A stretch of 64,000 nt of DNA. Origin: an uncultured Propionibacteriaceae bacterium (GTDB taxonomy: Bacteria; Actinomycetota; Actinomycetes; Propionibacteriales; Propionibacteriaceae). Under the pieces are notes generated by a model, which saw only the letters and a program-made list of their open reading frames with translations, did no database searches and had not been told where the DNA came from. Shown in pieces: positions 36,759-48,900 of this stretch (its first letter is position 1; each line of letters begins with the position of its first letter). The DNA is taken from positions 1-64,000 of the forward strand of contig CAMDZW010000015.1 in assembly GCA_945911015.1 (NCBI GenBank). Direction: 5' to 3'. The translations under genes and the position numbers were made by a program.

Positions 36759-38156
36759 TCAGGAGGCCAGTCGCCGGGCGAAGTCCGGCAAGTTGTGGAT
36801 CGGGGTGCACAGTTCTTCATGTGTGCCCCGATCCTGGTCCGGGGCACAGTTGCGGTCCGGCATCTCACCGAGGTCCTGCATGTACCAGATCACTCGGTCA
36901 CCGACCTGCAGCACGACCGACTCCTCGAACTGTCCGGACTGCTCGTCCTCGCGCCACTGGATGAGGTGGTAGTCGGCGACCGTGCCGTCGGGGAAGTCCG
37001 ACTCGGGGTCGAGGGTGATGTCCTGGGAGTCGTGGTGGATGACCCATGGCTGGTCGCCACCTTCGGACCAGAGCTGGTCACAGTTGGTGTACCACTGGTC
37101 GATCTGCTCGCGAGCTGCAGTCGCGGCGTCAGTGGTGTCGAACTGCATGACTCCGGCATGGGTGACTGGACCGTTCTCCCCACCGCTGAAGGAACGGATC
37201 AGCATCTGTGAAGGATCCAACTGTTCCCGGTCGGCAATGCAGCGACTCATCGCCCACTGCTCGGGCCAGCCCTCCTCCTGGTCGGTCTGGATGAGCTGTT
37301 GGTCCTGGTAGGAGACCTCCTCCTGCGTCGGGACTTGCTCCCAGGTCAGCATCGCCGGAACAGACGGTGAACCACCGGCATCGGGGGTGGTGATCCCGGT
37401 CGGGTGGCTGCTCGGCGCCGCGGAGGGGTTCACCCAGGGCAACACCTGCCAGTCGCCGCGGACACCGACGGCGACCCCGCCGATCAGCACGGCTCCGGCC
37501 ACCGAGGCAGCCACGACGCCGGTGATCCGGCGCCGGGCCCGCGATGTCCCAGCAGCGCGGATCTGCGAGGCGGAGGGTGCGATGACCCGCAGTGCGGGTT
37601 CGGCCAGTTTCTTCAGCCCGAACGGGTCCGGCTCGGTCATGGCGTCCTCCATCAAGGTCATCGAGCCGGACAGCGCCTCGGCACGGTCCGGTCGGGTCAG
37701 GGCAGCGGCCAACTTGGCTCGGCCGCGGGAGAGCCGCGCCTTCACGGTACCCTCCGGGAGCTCCAGCTCAGCGGCGATGTCGGCCACCGGCAGATCGTTG
37801 AAGTGGTGCAGGACAATCACCCGACGGGTCTCGACCGGCAGTTCGGCCAGCGCTTTGCGCACCGCGATCTGGGAAGCGACATCGGGGTCGCTGACACCGG
37901 AGTCCGGGACGAACTCGGTCGGGGTGGAGCGACGGTGCTTGCGCCAACGACTCACACTGATCCGGTGCGCGACGGTGCGCACCCAGGCTTCGGGATGGTC
38001 ATCGGTGTTGAGGGTGCGACGGTGCTGCCAGGCCCGGATGAATGCCTCCTGGGCACAGTCCTGGGCCTCGCCGAGATTGCCGCAGGTCAGGTACAGCTGG
38101 GCGACCACACGGTTGTACGACTGTGCGTAGAAGGTGTCAAAGGCTGCCTGATCCAT
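36759..38156 (-). CDS. ECF sigma factor fused to membrane and extracytoplasmic domain
   Basis: 465 residues from ATG 38156 (AAGGAG 7-10 nt upstream). Residues about 5-75 are sigma region 2 (GEAQDCAQEAFIRAWQ) and 95-150 region 4 (LAELPVETRRVIVLHHF, then LPEGTVKARLSRGRAKLA), the SigE-like ECF type. A linker (155-205) leads to one membrane helix (about 211-231) and a roughly 230-residue extracytoplasmic domain without a recognised fold, with four Cys-containing segments. Normally the sensing domain belongs to a separate anti-sigma factor; here a single reading frame joins both. No separate anti-sigma gene adjoins. Confidence 0.85.
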   Translation of the reverse strand: MDQAAFDTFYAQSYNRVVAQLYLTCGNLGEAQDCAQEAFIRAWQHRRTLNTDDHPEAWVRTVAHRISVSRWRKHRRSTPTEFVPDSGVSDPDVASQIAVRKALAELPVETRRVIVLHHFNDLPVADIAAELELPEGTVKARLSRGRAKLAAALTRPDRAEALSGSMTLMEDAMTEPDPFGLKKLAEPALRVIAPSASQIRAAGTSRARRRITGVVAASVAGAVLIGGVAVGVRGDWQVLPWVNPSAAPSSHPTGITTPDAGGSPSVPAMLTWEQVPTQEEVSYQDQQLIQTDQEEGWPEQWAMSRCIADREQLDPSQMLIRSFSGGENGPVTHAGVMQFDTTDAATAAREQIDQWYTNCDQLWSEGGDQPWVIHHDSQDITLDPESDFPDGTVADYHLIQWREDEQSGQFEESVVLQVGDRVIWYMQDLGEMPDRNCAPDQDRGTHEELCTPIHNLPDFARRLAS

Positions 38157-38280
38157 CTCTGGCTCCTTGTCCTGGATGATCGTGGGTCCCGAGGTTCGGT
38201 CACTGGCTCTACGCACCCCGACCGTGCCCGGTTGCATCCGGTTGTGCCGTACCGCCCTCACTGTCTCAGATCTCTGGCGA

Positions 38281-38286
38281 TAGCCT
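38281..38286 (+). promoter_or_regulatory. -10 box of rarA (TAGCCT), leaderless start
   Basis: TAGCCT, 7 nt, then GTG 38294. No Shine-Dalgarno sequence. Confidence 0.55.
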
Positions 38287-38293
38287 CACGAAG

Positions 38294-39679
38294 GTGAGTG
38301 ACCTGTTCGGCAACCCAGATCCGGTCCCGGCCGCCGAGGCCGGGACGACCGGCGGCAGCCTGGGCGGCGCCGCTCACTCGCTGGCGCCTCTGGCCGTACG
38401 GCTCAGACCACGGACCGTCGACGAGATCGTGGGTCAACAGCATCTCCTGGCGGCCGGGTCACCGCTGCGGCGGCTGGCCACCGGGACCGGCGCGATGTCG
38501 GTGTTCCTGTGGGGGCCACCCGGAGTTGGCAAGACGACCATCGCCTCGGTGGTCTCGCAGAGCACCAATCGGCGGTTCGTCGAGGTGTCGGCTGTCACCG
38601 CGGGGGTCAAGGAGGTCCGAGCCGTCCTCGACCGGGCCCGCCGCGACCTGGTCGACAACATCCACACCGTCCTGTTCGTCGACGAGGTCCATCGGTTCTC
38701 CAAGTCCCAGCAGGATGTCCTGCTGCCGGCAGTGGAGAACCGGATCGTCACCCTGATCGCGGCCACCACGGAGAATCCGTCGTTCTCAGTCATCTCCCCC
38801 TTGCTGTCCCGGTCGCTGCTGCTGACCCTGAAACCGCTGACCGACCAGGACCTGTTGGTCCTGGTCGAGCGAGCCCTCGACGACGAGCGGGGACTGCGGA
38901 CCCCCGAGGGTGCCCACTACGAACTGCCCGAGGAGTCACGCGCTGATCTGCTCCGCCTTGCTGGTGGTGATGCCCGCCGGGTCCTGACCTGTCTGGAGGA
39001 GGCGGCGGCCGGGGCCGATGCCGTCGGCAGTGTCGTCATCACGCCCGAGATCATCGCCCAGGCCGTCGACAAGGCCGCGGTGCGCTATGACAAGGACGGC
39101 GACCAGCACTATGACGTCATCAGCGCCTTCATCAAGAGTGTCCGTGGATCCGACGTGAATGCTGCCCTGCACTACCTGGCGCGGATGTTGGAGGCGGGGG
39201 AGGACCCGCGGTTCATCGCCCGACGGTTGATCATTTCGGCGTCAGAGGATGTCGGCCTGGCTGATCCGACCGCCCTCGGGGTGGCAGTGGCCGCGATGGA
39301 GGCGGTGTCCTTCATCGGGATGCCCGAGGGACGCATCCCGCTGGCACAGGCCACGGTCCATCTCACGCTCGCGCCCAAGTCCAATGCCGCCTACAAGGCG
39401 CTCGACGCCGCCATCGCCGATGTGCGGGCCGGCCGGATCGGGCAGGTCCCGCCCCATCTGCGCGACACCCACTACCCGGGGGCCAAGGACCACGGGCACG
39501 GCCAGGGCTACCTCTATGCCCATGATCAGCCGCATGCGATTTCGGCCCAGCAGTACCTGCCCGATGAACTCGTCGATGCCGACTACTACCAGCCGACCCC
39601 GTACGGGATGGACGCCCGTATGGGGGAACGTTGGGAGATCATCCGCGCCCATCTCCGCGCAGACCGTCGAATCGGATAG
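38294..39679 (+). CDS. rarA: Replication-associated recombination protein RarA (MgsA)
   Basis: AAA+ ATPase related to clamp loaders, acting at stalled replication forks. 461 residues. Walker [12 protein letters not shown], Walker [16 protein letters not shown], sensor 1 [10 protein letters not shown], then the family-specific C-terminal part [32 protein letters not shown] and [16 protein letters not shown] start 8 nt after the -10 box. The stop codon TAG is part of the -10 box for the next gene. Confidence 0.94.
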   Translation: MSDLFGNPDPVPAAEAGTTGGSLGGAAHSLAPLAVRLRPRTVDEIVGQQHLLAAGSPLRRLATGTGAMSVFLWGPPGVGKTTIASVVSQSTNRRFVEVSAVTAGVKEVRAVLDRARRDLVDNIHTVLFVDEVHRFSKSQQDVLLPAVENRIVTLIAATTENPSFSVISPLLSRSLLLTLKPLTDQDLLVLVERALDDERGLRTPEGAHYELPEESRADLLRLAGGDARRVLTCLEEAAAGADAVGSVVITPEIIAQAVDKAAVRYDKDGDQHYDVISAFIKSVRGSDVNAALHYLARMLEAGEDPRFIARRLIISASEDVGLADPTALGVAVAAMEAVSFIGMPEGRIPLAQATVHLTLAPKSNAAYKALDAAIADVRAGRIGQVPPHLRDTHYPGAKDHGHGQGYLYAHDQPHAISAQQYLPDELVDADYYQPTPYGMDARMGERWEIIRAHLRADRRIG

Positions 39680-39682
39680 GCT
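39677..39682 (+). promoter_or_regulatory. -10 box before the DUF948 gene (TAGGCT)
   Basis: Begins with the rarA stop codon. The leader of about 35 nt contains GGGAGGA before ATG 39724. Confidence 0.5.
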
Positions 39683-39723
39683 CATCCACCGGACCCGAGC
39701 AACCCCACCACGGGAGGACAACC

Positions 39724-40152
39724 ATGCAGGTCGGACTGGGCGACATCGCCGCCATCATCGCGGCGGTGGCATTCTGCGTTCTGGTCGGAGTGGCTTTCGT
39801 CCCGCTGTTCAAACTCGGACGGGTGCTGGAGGAACTCCGCCTCGCGGTGCGTGACATCGGCACCGAGTCGGTTCCCATCCTGACCGAGCTCAAGGGCACG
39901 GTCACGGCCACCAACACCGAGATCGAGAAGTTGTCGATCGTGACCGAGGATGCGGCCAAGGTCAGCGCCAATGCCGCGGTGGTCAGCGAGAACGCCGCCC
40001 AGCTCGCCACGCTGTTCGCCTCCACCCTCGGTGGTCCACTGGTCAAGACGGCGGCCATGTCCTATGGCGTGCGTCAGGCCCTCCGGGGTCGCGGGAAGAC
40101 CAAGGCCAAGCGCTCCGCAGACTCGGCCAAGCGCAGGGCGGCGAAGGTCTGA
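39724..40152 (+). CDS. DUF948-family membrane protein
   Basis: 142 residues: one N-terminal membrane helix (about 8-28, IAAIIAAVAFCVLVGVAFVPL), a coiled-coil stretch of about 80 residues (LEELRLAVRDIG to AAQLATL) and a Lys/Arg-rich C-terminus. DUF948 proteins precede alaS in many actinobacteria; function unknown. GGGAGGA lies 5 nt before the ATG. The stop overlaps the next ATG by one base. Confidence 0.85.
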   Translation: MQVGLGDIAAIIAAVAFCVLVGVAFVPLFKLGRVLEELRLAVRDIGTESVPILTELKGTVTATNTEIEKLSIVTEDAAKVSANAAVVSENAAQLATLFASTLGGPLVKTAAMSYGVRQALRGRGKTKAKRSADSAKRRAAKV

Positions 40153-40403
40153 TGCGTCGTTTCCTCATCTTCGCCGCCGGGATCACCGTCGGTGTGGTCA
40201 TCGTGCTCAAGGGCCGGGAGATCGTCACCAAGAAGTTGCCGGACGCAGTGACCGAACAGGTCAACAAGCAGGCCGTCGGCATGTTCGACCGGATCGCCGA
40301 CTTCACCGCCGAGGCACGAGCCGCCATGGCCGAGCGCGAGACCGAACTTCGTGATGCGCTCGGCCTGGTCGAAGACCGCGACTCCCAGCCAGACCGCGGC
40401 TGA
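40152..40403 (+). CDS. Small membrane protein, companion of the DUF948 gene
   Basis: 83 residues. One N-terminal helix (about 4-20, FLIFAAGITVGVVIVLK), then a charged amphipathic region. Small proteins of this layout stand between DUF948 and alaS in many actinobacterial genomes. Function unknown. The ATG overlaps the upstream stop (TGATG); 28 bp to alaS. Confidence 0.75.
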   Translation: MRRFLIFAAGITVGVVIVLKGREIVTKKLPDAVTEQVNKQAVGMFDRIADFTAEARAAMAERETELRDALGLVEDRDSQPDRG

Positions 40404-40431
40404 GCCCAGCCGCACAGTTGAAGGAACTTCC

Positions 40432-43136
<2,705 letters not shown>

Positions 43137-43140
<4 letters not shown>

Positions 43141-43649
43141 GTGAAGGTTCCGAGCCCGCCGCACCCCCGTTCCGGCGTGGGGTGCGGTTGGCGCTCGATC
43201 TCGGCCAGGCCCGGATCGGGGTCGCGGCCTGCGATCGCGACGGCATCCTGGCCCACCCCGTGCGCACCGTCCGCGCCGGCAACGGCAAACTCAATGACGA
43301 CGACACCGCCCTCGATGAACTGCTGGAGATCGTCGAGGATCATGAACCGACCGAGGTCGTGATCGGCTTGCCACGCTCCTTGGACGGGGGAGAGGGGCCG
43401 GCTGCGCGCCGGATCCGGCAACAGGCCCGTCGTTTTGCACTCGCCCTGGTCCCGTACGGGATCAGCGTGCGGCTGGTCGACGAACGGTTCACCACCACGA
43501 CCGCGACCCGTCAGTTGCACGAGTCGGGCCGCCGGTCGCACCAACAGCGGTCGGTGATCGACCAGGCCGCCGCCGTCGGCATCCTCGAACATGCCCTCGA
43601 CATCGAGCGACGGACCGGGCAACCGCCCGGCGAGGCCGTCACCGGTTGA
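43137..43649 (+). CDS. ruvX: Putative pre-16S rRNA nuclease RuvX/YqgF
   Basis: RNase H-like fold protein that in other bacteria trims the 5' end of pre-16S rRNA. 170 residues. The acidic motif is LALDLGQARIGVA, the second strand VVIGLPRSLDGGEGPAA, and the third VRLVDERFTT followed by IDQAAAVGILEHAL. The ATG overlaps the alaS stop (ATGA). Confidence 0.9.
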
Positions 43650-43657
43650 GCGCGGAC

Positions 43658-43663
43658 TAGTAT
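43658..43663 (+). promoter_or_regulatory. -10 box before mltG (TAGTAT)
   Basis: TAGTAT lies 57 nt before GTG 43721; the leader carries CAGGGAGAA as ribosome binding site. Confidence 0.45.
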
Positions 43664-43720
43664 CGACGCGATCGGACACGATTGGTCGGGCAAAGAGCCA
43701 GGCACAGACCAGGGAGAAGC

Positions 43721-44848
43721 GTGAGCGGATTCATCGACCCGGACCACCGCAGCAGCAGACGCCGCGTGGCCGCCTCACGGGTGAAGAGCACCCTTGCGGT
43801 GCTGTTGTCACTGGCCATCCTCGGTGGGGTCGGTTTCGTGGCCTACACCAAGTTCAACGACATCGTCGGCGTTCTCGACCTGGCCCCCGACTACGAGGGC
43901 GAGGGCGGTGAGAAGGTCACCGTCACCATCCCGATGGGATCGACCACCGCCGACATCGGTGACCTCCTGGTCTCGGCCGATGTGGTCAAGTCCACCCAGG
44001 CCTTCCTCAACGCGGTCCGGGAACATCCCGAGGTGGTCGAGATCCAGGCCGGCACCTACAGTCTGCGGGCCCAGATCCCTGCCGCGACCGCTCTGGAGAT
44101 GTTGCTCGACCCGGAAAATGCGCTGCGCAACTTCATCGCGATCCCCGAAGGGCTTCGACTGTCACAACAGTTGGAACGGATAGCCGACGACGAACACACT
44201 GACTTCGACCTCGAGGTGCTCAAGGATGTGGTCAAGAAGAAGAAGAATCTCGACCTGCCCAAGTGGGCGCCCAATGCCGAAGGGTTCCTCTTCCCCGACA
44301 CCTATGACGCGCCTGAGGGCACCGAGGAGCTCGATCTCCTCAAGCGGATGGTGGCCGAGTTCAACCGGGTCGCCGAGGAGATCAAGCTGGTCGACCGGGC
44401 CGACTCGCTCGGTCTGAGCCCGCTCCAGCTTGTCACCCTCGCCTCCATCGTCGAGCGGGAGGCCGGCAGTGCAGATCCCGACGACCGGGCCAGGGTCGCC
44501 CGGGTGATCGTCAACCGGCTCGCCAAGGACATGCCCCTGCAGATGGACTCCACCGTCCACTACGCCGTCAATGACTACTCGACCACCACCACGACCGACG
44601 AGCAGCGGGCCGTCGACTCCCCGTACAACACCTATGAGCACAAGGGACTGCCGCCGGGACCGATCGCTGCACCCGGACGGGCCGCGCTGGAGGCCGCCAC
44701 CTCACCGGCGGCCGGCGACTGGCTCTACTTCGTGACCGTCAATCTCGACACCGGCGAAACCCGCTTCGCCGTCACCTACGAGGAGCACGAGGCCAATGTG
44801 GCGCTGTTCCAGCAGTGGTGTCAGGCCAACCCCGGCAAGGGCTGCTGA
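43721..44848 (+). CDS. mltG: Endolytic murein transglycosylase MltG
   Basis: Membrane-bound lytic transglycosylase that cleaves nascent peptidoglycan strands (YceG/DUF175 family). 375 residues from GTG 43721. Short basic cytoplasmic tail, one membrane helix (about 23-41), LysM-like region (VTVTIPMGSTTADIGDLL), and the catalytic segment ASIVEREAGSADPDDRARVARVIVNRL with the catalytic Glu in VERE, followed by MQMDST-like MPLQMDSTVHYAV. The stop overlaps the aroE ATG. Confidence 0.92.
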   Translation: MSGFIDPDHRSSRRRVAASRVKSTLAVLLSLAILGGVGFVAYTKFNDIVGVLDLAPDYEGEGGEKVTVTIPMGSTTADIGDLLVSADVVKSTQAFLNAVREHPEVVEIQAGTYSLRAQIPAATALEMLLDPENALRNFIAIPEGLRLSQQLERIADDEHTDFDLEVLKDVVKKKKNLDLPKWAPNAEGFLFPDTYDAPEGTEELDLLKRMVAEFNRVAEEIKLVDRADSLGLSPLQLVTLASIVEREAGSADPDDRARVARVIVNRLAKDMPLQMDSTVHYAVNDYSTTTTTDEQRAVDSPYNTYEHKGLPPGPIAAPGRAALEAATSPAAGDWLYFVTVNLDTGETRFAVTYEEHEANVALFQQWCQANPGKGC

Positions 44849-45678
44849 TGGGGCGGACCTGCGCGGTGCTCGGCTCACCGATCGCGCATTCACTGTCGCC
44901 GGATCTGCACCGGGCTGCCTACCGGGAACTCGGCCTGGACTGGACCTATGAACGCCATCAGGTCGAGGAACCCGAACTGGCCGGATTCTTGGCCGGCCTC
45001 GACCCGCGCTGGCGTGGCCTCAGCCTGACCATGCCGTTGAAGTTTGTCGTCCTCGACCTGGCCGAGGCCGATGAACTTGCCGTCCGGGTCGGAGCGGCCA
45101 ACACCCTCGTCCTCAACTGGGACGGTGCGCCCCACCGTGCCCACAACACCGATGTCCCCGGCATGGTGGCCGCGATCCGCAGTGCCGGCGTCGACCAGGT
45201 GGAGCGGGCCGTTGTGCTCGGCAGCGGCGCCACCGCCCGCAGCAGCATCGCCTCGCTGGGGATGCTCGGCTGTGCCCAGCTGACCGTGCTGGCGCGCACC
45301 CCGGCCAAGGCCGCATCCCTGGCTGAGCTGGCCACCACCTGCGGGATGGAGCTCGAGGTCAGAGCCTGGGACGAACCGATCCCGGCCTCGGACCTGCTGA
45401 TCTCCACCGTCACCGCCGGCGCCACCGATCCGATCGCCGACGCCGCCGCCGCCAGTGCCGCCATGGTCTTCGACGTGATCTACGACCCGTGGCCGACCGC
45501 ACTCGCCGCGGCCGCACAGGCCAACCACGTCCCCGTGGTCAACGGACTCGACCTCCTGGCCCATCAGGCCGTGGGTCAGGTCGAGTTGATGACTGGCCGC
45601 ACCGTCGATGCTCGCCACCTGGTCCGCACCGGGCGCGACGTCCTCGCCGCCCGGACCGCCGCGGCACCGACGCGCTGA
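44848..45678 (+). CDS. aroE: Shikimate dehydrogenase
   Basis: Reduces 3-dehydroshikimate to shikimate with NADPH. 276 residues. Substrate-side SPIAHSLSPDLHR, catalytic Lys in LTMPLK, AANTL, and the nucleotide loop VVLGSGATARS (GSGATA in place of the commoner GAGGAA). NGLDLLAHQAVGQ closes the family pattern. The ATG shares a base with the mltG stop (TGATG). Confidence 0.92.
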   Translation: MGRTCAVLGSPIAHSLSPDLHRAAYRELGLDWTYERHQVEEPELAGFLAGLDPRWRGLSLTMPLKFVVLDLAEADELAVRVGAANTLVLNWDGAPHRAHNTDVPGMVAAIRSAGVDQVERAVVLGSGATARSSIASLGMLGCAQLTVLARTPAKAASLAELATTCGMELEVRAWDEPIPASDLLISTVTAGATDPIADAAAASAAMVFDVIYDPWPTALAAAAQANHVPVVNGLDLLAHQAVGQVELMTGRTVDARHLVRTGRDVLAARTAAAPTR

Positions 45679-45719
45679 CCCAGCTGCGGACAGGGTCGAG
45701 AGCCAGCAGGGACCGATGA

Positions 45720-45725
45720 GAGAAT
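45720..45725 (+). promoter_or_regulatory. Possible -10 box of aroC (GAGAAT), leaderless
   Basis: GAGAAT is followed by 7 nt and ATG 45733. No Shine-Dalgarno sequence precedes the ATG. Confidence 0.4.
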
Positions 45726-45732
45726 CGTCAGC

Positions 45733-46950
45733 ATGCTCCGATGGCTCACTGCAGGCGAATCCCATGGTCAGGCACTGACCGCCGTCATGGAGGGCATCCC
45801 CTCCCATGTCCGTGTCACCAGCGAGGACATCGCTGAGTCCCTGGCCCGGCGGCGCCTCGGCTACGGACGCGGCGCCCGGATGAAGTTCGAGGCCGACCAG
45901 GTGACGCTGCTCGGCGGCATCCGCCACGGCCAGACCCTCGGCGGTCCGGTGGCGATCCAGGTCGGCAACACCGAGTGGCCGAAGTGGGAAACCGTCATGT
46001 CGGCCGACCCGGTCGACGATGCCGTCCTGGCCGAACAGGCCCGCAACGCACCGCTGACCCGTCCCCGCCCCGGCCATGCTGACCTGGTCGGGATGCAGAA
46101 GTACGACTGGGACGAGGCCCGGCCGATCCTGGAGCGAGCCTCGGCCCGCGAGACCGCGGCCCGGGTCGCCCTGGGCCGGGTGGCGTCCAACTTCCTCGAG
46201 CAGGCGTACGGCATCACCCTCGTCAGCCACGTGGTCGAGCTCGGCCCGGTCCGGGCCCCTGCCGGTCTGCTGCCCACCCGTGCCGACCGGGACGCGATCG
46301 ACGAGAACCCGTTGCGCTGCTTCGACGCCGCGACCACCGAGGCCATGGTGAGCGAGGTCGAGGACTGCAAGAAGGCCGGTGACACGCTCGGCGGAGTCGT
46401 CGAGGTCTTGGCCTGGGGTCTACCCCCGGGTCTGGGGTCGCATGTCCACGGTGACCGGCGACTCGACGCCAAGCTCGCCGGGGCACTGATGGGGATCCAG
46501 GCCATCAAGGGCGTCGAGGTCGGTGACGGCTTTGAGCTGGCCCGCATCCGCGGCAGCCAGGCCCATGACGAGATCGTGATCGACCACCACGGCGACCGGC
46601 ACCGGATCGCGCGGGCCACCCACCATGCCGGCGGCACCGAGGGCGGCATGAGCACCGGTGAGGTGCTGCGGGTCCGGGCCGCGATGAAGCCGATCGCCAC
46701 GGTCCCGCGCGCACTGCGCACCGTCGACACCTCCACCGGGGAGGAGGCCGTCGCACACCACCAGCGTTCCGATGTCTGTGCCGTGCCCGCCGCCGGGGTG
46801 GTCGCCGAAGCCATGGTCGCGCTGGTGCTGGCCGAGGTCGCCCTGGAGAAGTTCGGCGGCGATTCGGTCGCCGAGACCCGCCGCAACCACGACACCTACC
46901 TGGCTGATGTTCGCGAGCGTGGCCTGGCGGTCACCCTCGGGGACCAGTGA
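45733..46950 (+). CDS. aroC: Chorismate synthase
   Basis: FMN-dependent lyase making chorismate from EPSP. 405 residues. Begins [15 protein letters not shown] (signature 1, catalytic His), with [13 protein letters not shown] and the GGVVE segment, then the [11 protein letters not shown] region. Complete at both ends. Third shikimate-pathway gene of the aroE-C-K-B group. Confidence 0.95.
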   Translation: MLRWLTAGESHGQALTAVMEGIPSHVRVTSEDIAESLARRRLGYGRGARMKFEADQVTLLGGIRHGQTLGGPVAIQVGNTEWPKWETVMSADPVDDAVLAEQARNAPLTRPRPGHADLVGMQKYDWDEARPILERASARETAARVALGRVASNFLEQAYGITLVSHVVELGPVRAPAGLLPTRADRDAIDENPLRCFDAATTEAMVSEVEDCKKAGDTLGGVVEVLAWGLPPGLGSHVHGDRRLDAKLAGALMGIQAIKGVEVGDGFELARIRGSQAHDEIVIDHHGDRHRIARATHHAGGTEGGMSTGEVLRVRAAMKPIATVPRALRTVDTSTGEEAVAHHQRSDVCAVPAAGVVAEAMVALVLAEVALEKFGGDSVAETRRNHDTYLADVRERGLAVTLGDQ

Positions 46951-46974
46951 GACCCCGAGCGTGAGGATCAACTG

Positions 46975-47763
46975 ATGACTGACGAACATCGCGAGCCCGA
47001 CATCTTCGACCCGTTCGCCCATGGGGGCCAGATCCCCAATATGTTGCAGACCGATGATGCGGTGATGCTCGGCCAGCAGCAGGTCGAGATGATCTCGGCC
47101 GGCTCGGCCGACATGGTCGATCCCGACACCGCACAGGTCGTCGACCCGGACCAGGCCCAGGTGGTCGACCCCGAACAGGCCAGTGTGGTCATCACCGAAC
47201 GGGCCGAGGCCGACGACGACCACAGCCAGCTCGTCGGGTCGCCGCTGATTGCTGTGATCGGCGCTCCGGGGTCGGGCAAGTCGACCGTGGGGGCTGCACT
47301 GGCGACACGCTTGGGCATCGGCTTCTGTGACGTCGACCAGCTCATCGCCCAGGTGCAGGGACGCAGCATCACCGACATCTTCGCCGAGGACGGCGAAGCG
47401 GCATTCCGGCAGCTGGAGCAGAGCCACACCGTCGAGGTGTTGCGCCGGACCGAACCCCAGGTCGTCTCCCTCGGTGGCGGTGCCGTCATGTCGCCCAAGA
47501 TCCGCGCCGCGCTGACCCATCATCCGGTCATCTGGCTTGAGGTCAGTGCTGCCACCGCCGTGCGACGAGCCGGACTCAACAGTGCTCGTCCGCTGCTGCT
47601 GGGCAATGTCCGTGGCACCTTGATGAAACTGCTGGCCGAACGTACCCCCGTCTACCAGAACCTGGCCACCATCACGGTGGCCAACGACGAGGAGGAACAG
47701 GAGCCCGCAGCGGTCGTCGACCGGATCGTGGCCGCTCTGCACAAGATCGGGTGGGGCCAGTGA
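46975..47763 (+). CDS. aroK: Shikimate kinase with long N-terminal extension
   Basis: Phosphorylates shikimate at O3. The kinase core starts near residue 90: P-loop GAPGSGKST (96-104), DVDQLI with the shikimate-binding Asp, the SLGGGAVMS motif, and RAGLNSARPLL as the lid and adenine region. The first 85 or so residues are not part of the family: they are acidic and contain three imperfect octapeptides (MVDPDTAQ, VVDPDQAQ, VVDPEQAS at about 47-70). GAGGATC precedes ATG 46975. The stop overlaps the aroB GTG. Whether the extension is translated is unproven, but it keeps frame and has a ribosome binding site. Confidence 0.9.
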   Translation: MTDEHREPDIFDPFAHGGQIPNMLQTDDAVMLGQQQVEMISAGSADMVDPDTAQVVDPDQAQVVDPEQASVVITERAEADDDHSQLVGSPLIAVIGAPGSGKSTVGAALATRLGIGFCDVDQLIAQVQGRSITDIFAEDGEAAFRQLEQSHTVEVLRRTEPQVVSLGGGAVMSPKIRAALTHHPVIWLEVSAATAVRRAGLNSARPLLLGNVRGTLMKLLAERTPVYQNLATITVANDEEEQEPAAVVDRIVAALHKIGWGQ

Positions 47764-48860
47764 CCACCCGTGTCCCGGTGAAGTCGGCCACTGCCCCGTA
47801 CGAGGTGGTCATCGGTTTCGACGTACTCGGCGAACTGGCCGGACTCGTGGGAGCAAAGGACGGCACCGGCGCAGCGCGGGTGGCAGTGCTGCATCCCAGC
47901 GCACTGGCCGACCGGCTCGAACCGGTCCTCGAGGTGCTCGGCGCAGCTGACGTGAGCACCCTCACGATCGAGGTCCCCGACGGTGAGGCCGCCAAGACCG
48001 CTGACGTGCTGGTCTCGTGTTGGGACCGGCTCGGCGAGGCCGGGTTCACCCGCAACGACCTGGTGATCGGGTACGGCGGCGGCTCCACCACCGACCTGGC
48101 CGGATTCGTTGCCGCCTCCTGGCTGCGTGGTGTCGGCTTCATCTCGATCCCGACAACAGTGCTGGGCATGGTCGATGCGGCCGTCGGCGGCAAGACCGGC
48201 ATCAACACCGCCGCCGGGAAGAACCTGGTCGGCGCCTTCCACGAGCCCCGTGGCGTGCTCTGCGAACTCGGCCTGCTCCAGCACCTGCCCGAGGTCGAGA
48301 TCCGCTCCGGGTTGGCCGAGGTCGTCAAGTGCGGATTCATCACCGACCCCCAGATCCTGGATCTGGTCGACACCGCTCCAGCGGCCCTGCAGCAGTGGGA
48401 CTCGCCCGAACTTGGCGAAGCCATCACCCGCGGCATCGCGGTCAAGGCGGAGGTCGTGGCCGCCGATCTCACCGAACGGACGTCCTCGGGCAGTGATGTC
48501 GCCCGCGAACTGCTCAACTACGGCCACACCTACGGCCACGCCGTCGAACGGCATGAGAACTTTCGCATCCGTCACGGCGAAGCGGTCGCCATCGGCATGG
48601 TCTATGTGGCCGAGCTCGCCCGTCGCCTCGGCCTGATGGATGACGCGCTCGCTGCCCGGCACCGCACCGCACTGGCTGCGGTGGGCCTGCCGACCGGATA
48701 CACCGGCGACTGGGCTGCTCTTCGTGCGGTCATGGCCAAGGACAAAAAGGCCCGCGGCACCACGCTGCGCTTCGTGGCGCTGTCCGACATCGGGCAGGCG
48801 CAGATGCTCACCGGTCCTGACGAGGACGTGCTCCGCGCCTGTCACGAAGCTCTGGGCTGA
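47760..48860 (+). CDS. aroB: 3-Dehydroquinate synthase
   Basis: NAD+- and metal-dependent enzyme making 3-dehydroquinate from DAHP, the second step of the shikimate pathway. 366 residues. GGGSTTDLAGFVAASWLRG, PTTVLGMVDAAVGGKTGIN and NYGHTYGHAVE (metal-ligand His) are present. GTG start overlaps the aroK stop (GTGA). Confidence 0.95.
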   Translation: MTTRVPVKSATAPYEVVIGFDVLGELAGLVGAKDGTGAARVAVLHPSALADRLEPVLEVLGAADVSTLTIEVPDGEAAKTADVLVSCWDRLGEAGFTRNDLVIGYGGGSTTDLAGFVAASWLRGVGFISIPTTVLGMVDAAVGGKTGINTAAGKNLVGAFHEPRGVLCELGLLQHLPEVEIRSGLAEVVKCGFITDPQILDLVDTAPAALQQWDSPELGEAITRGIAVKAEVVAADLTERTSSGSDVARELLNYGHTYGHAVERHENFRIRHGEAVAIGMVYVAELARRLGLMDDALAARHRTALAAVGLPTGYTGDWAALRAVMAKDKKARGTTLRFVALSDIGQAQMLTGPDEDVLRACHEALG

Positions 48861-48900
48861 GAACCGGAACCTTCGCCGTGCGGGGCCCGTTGGCTTCACT

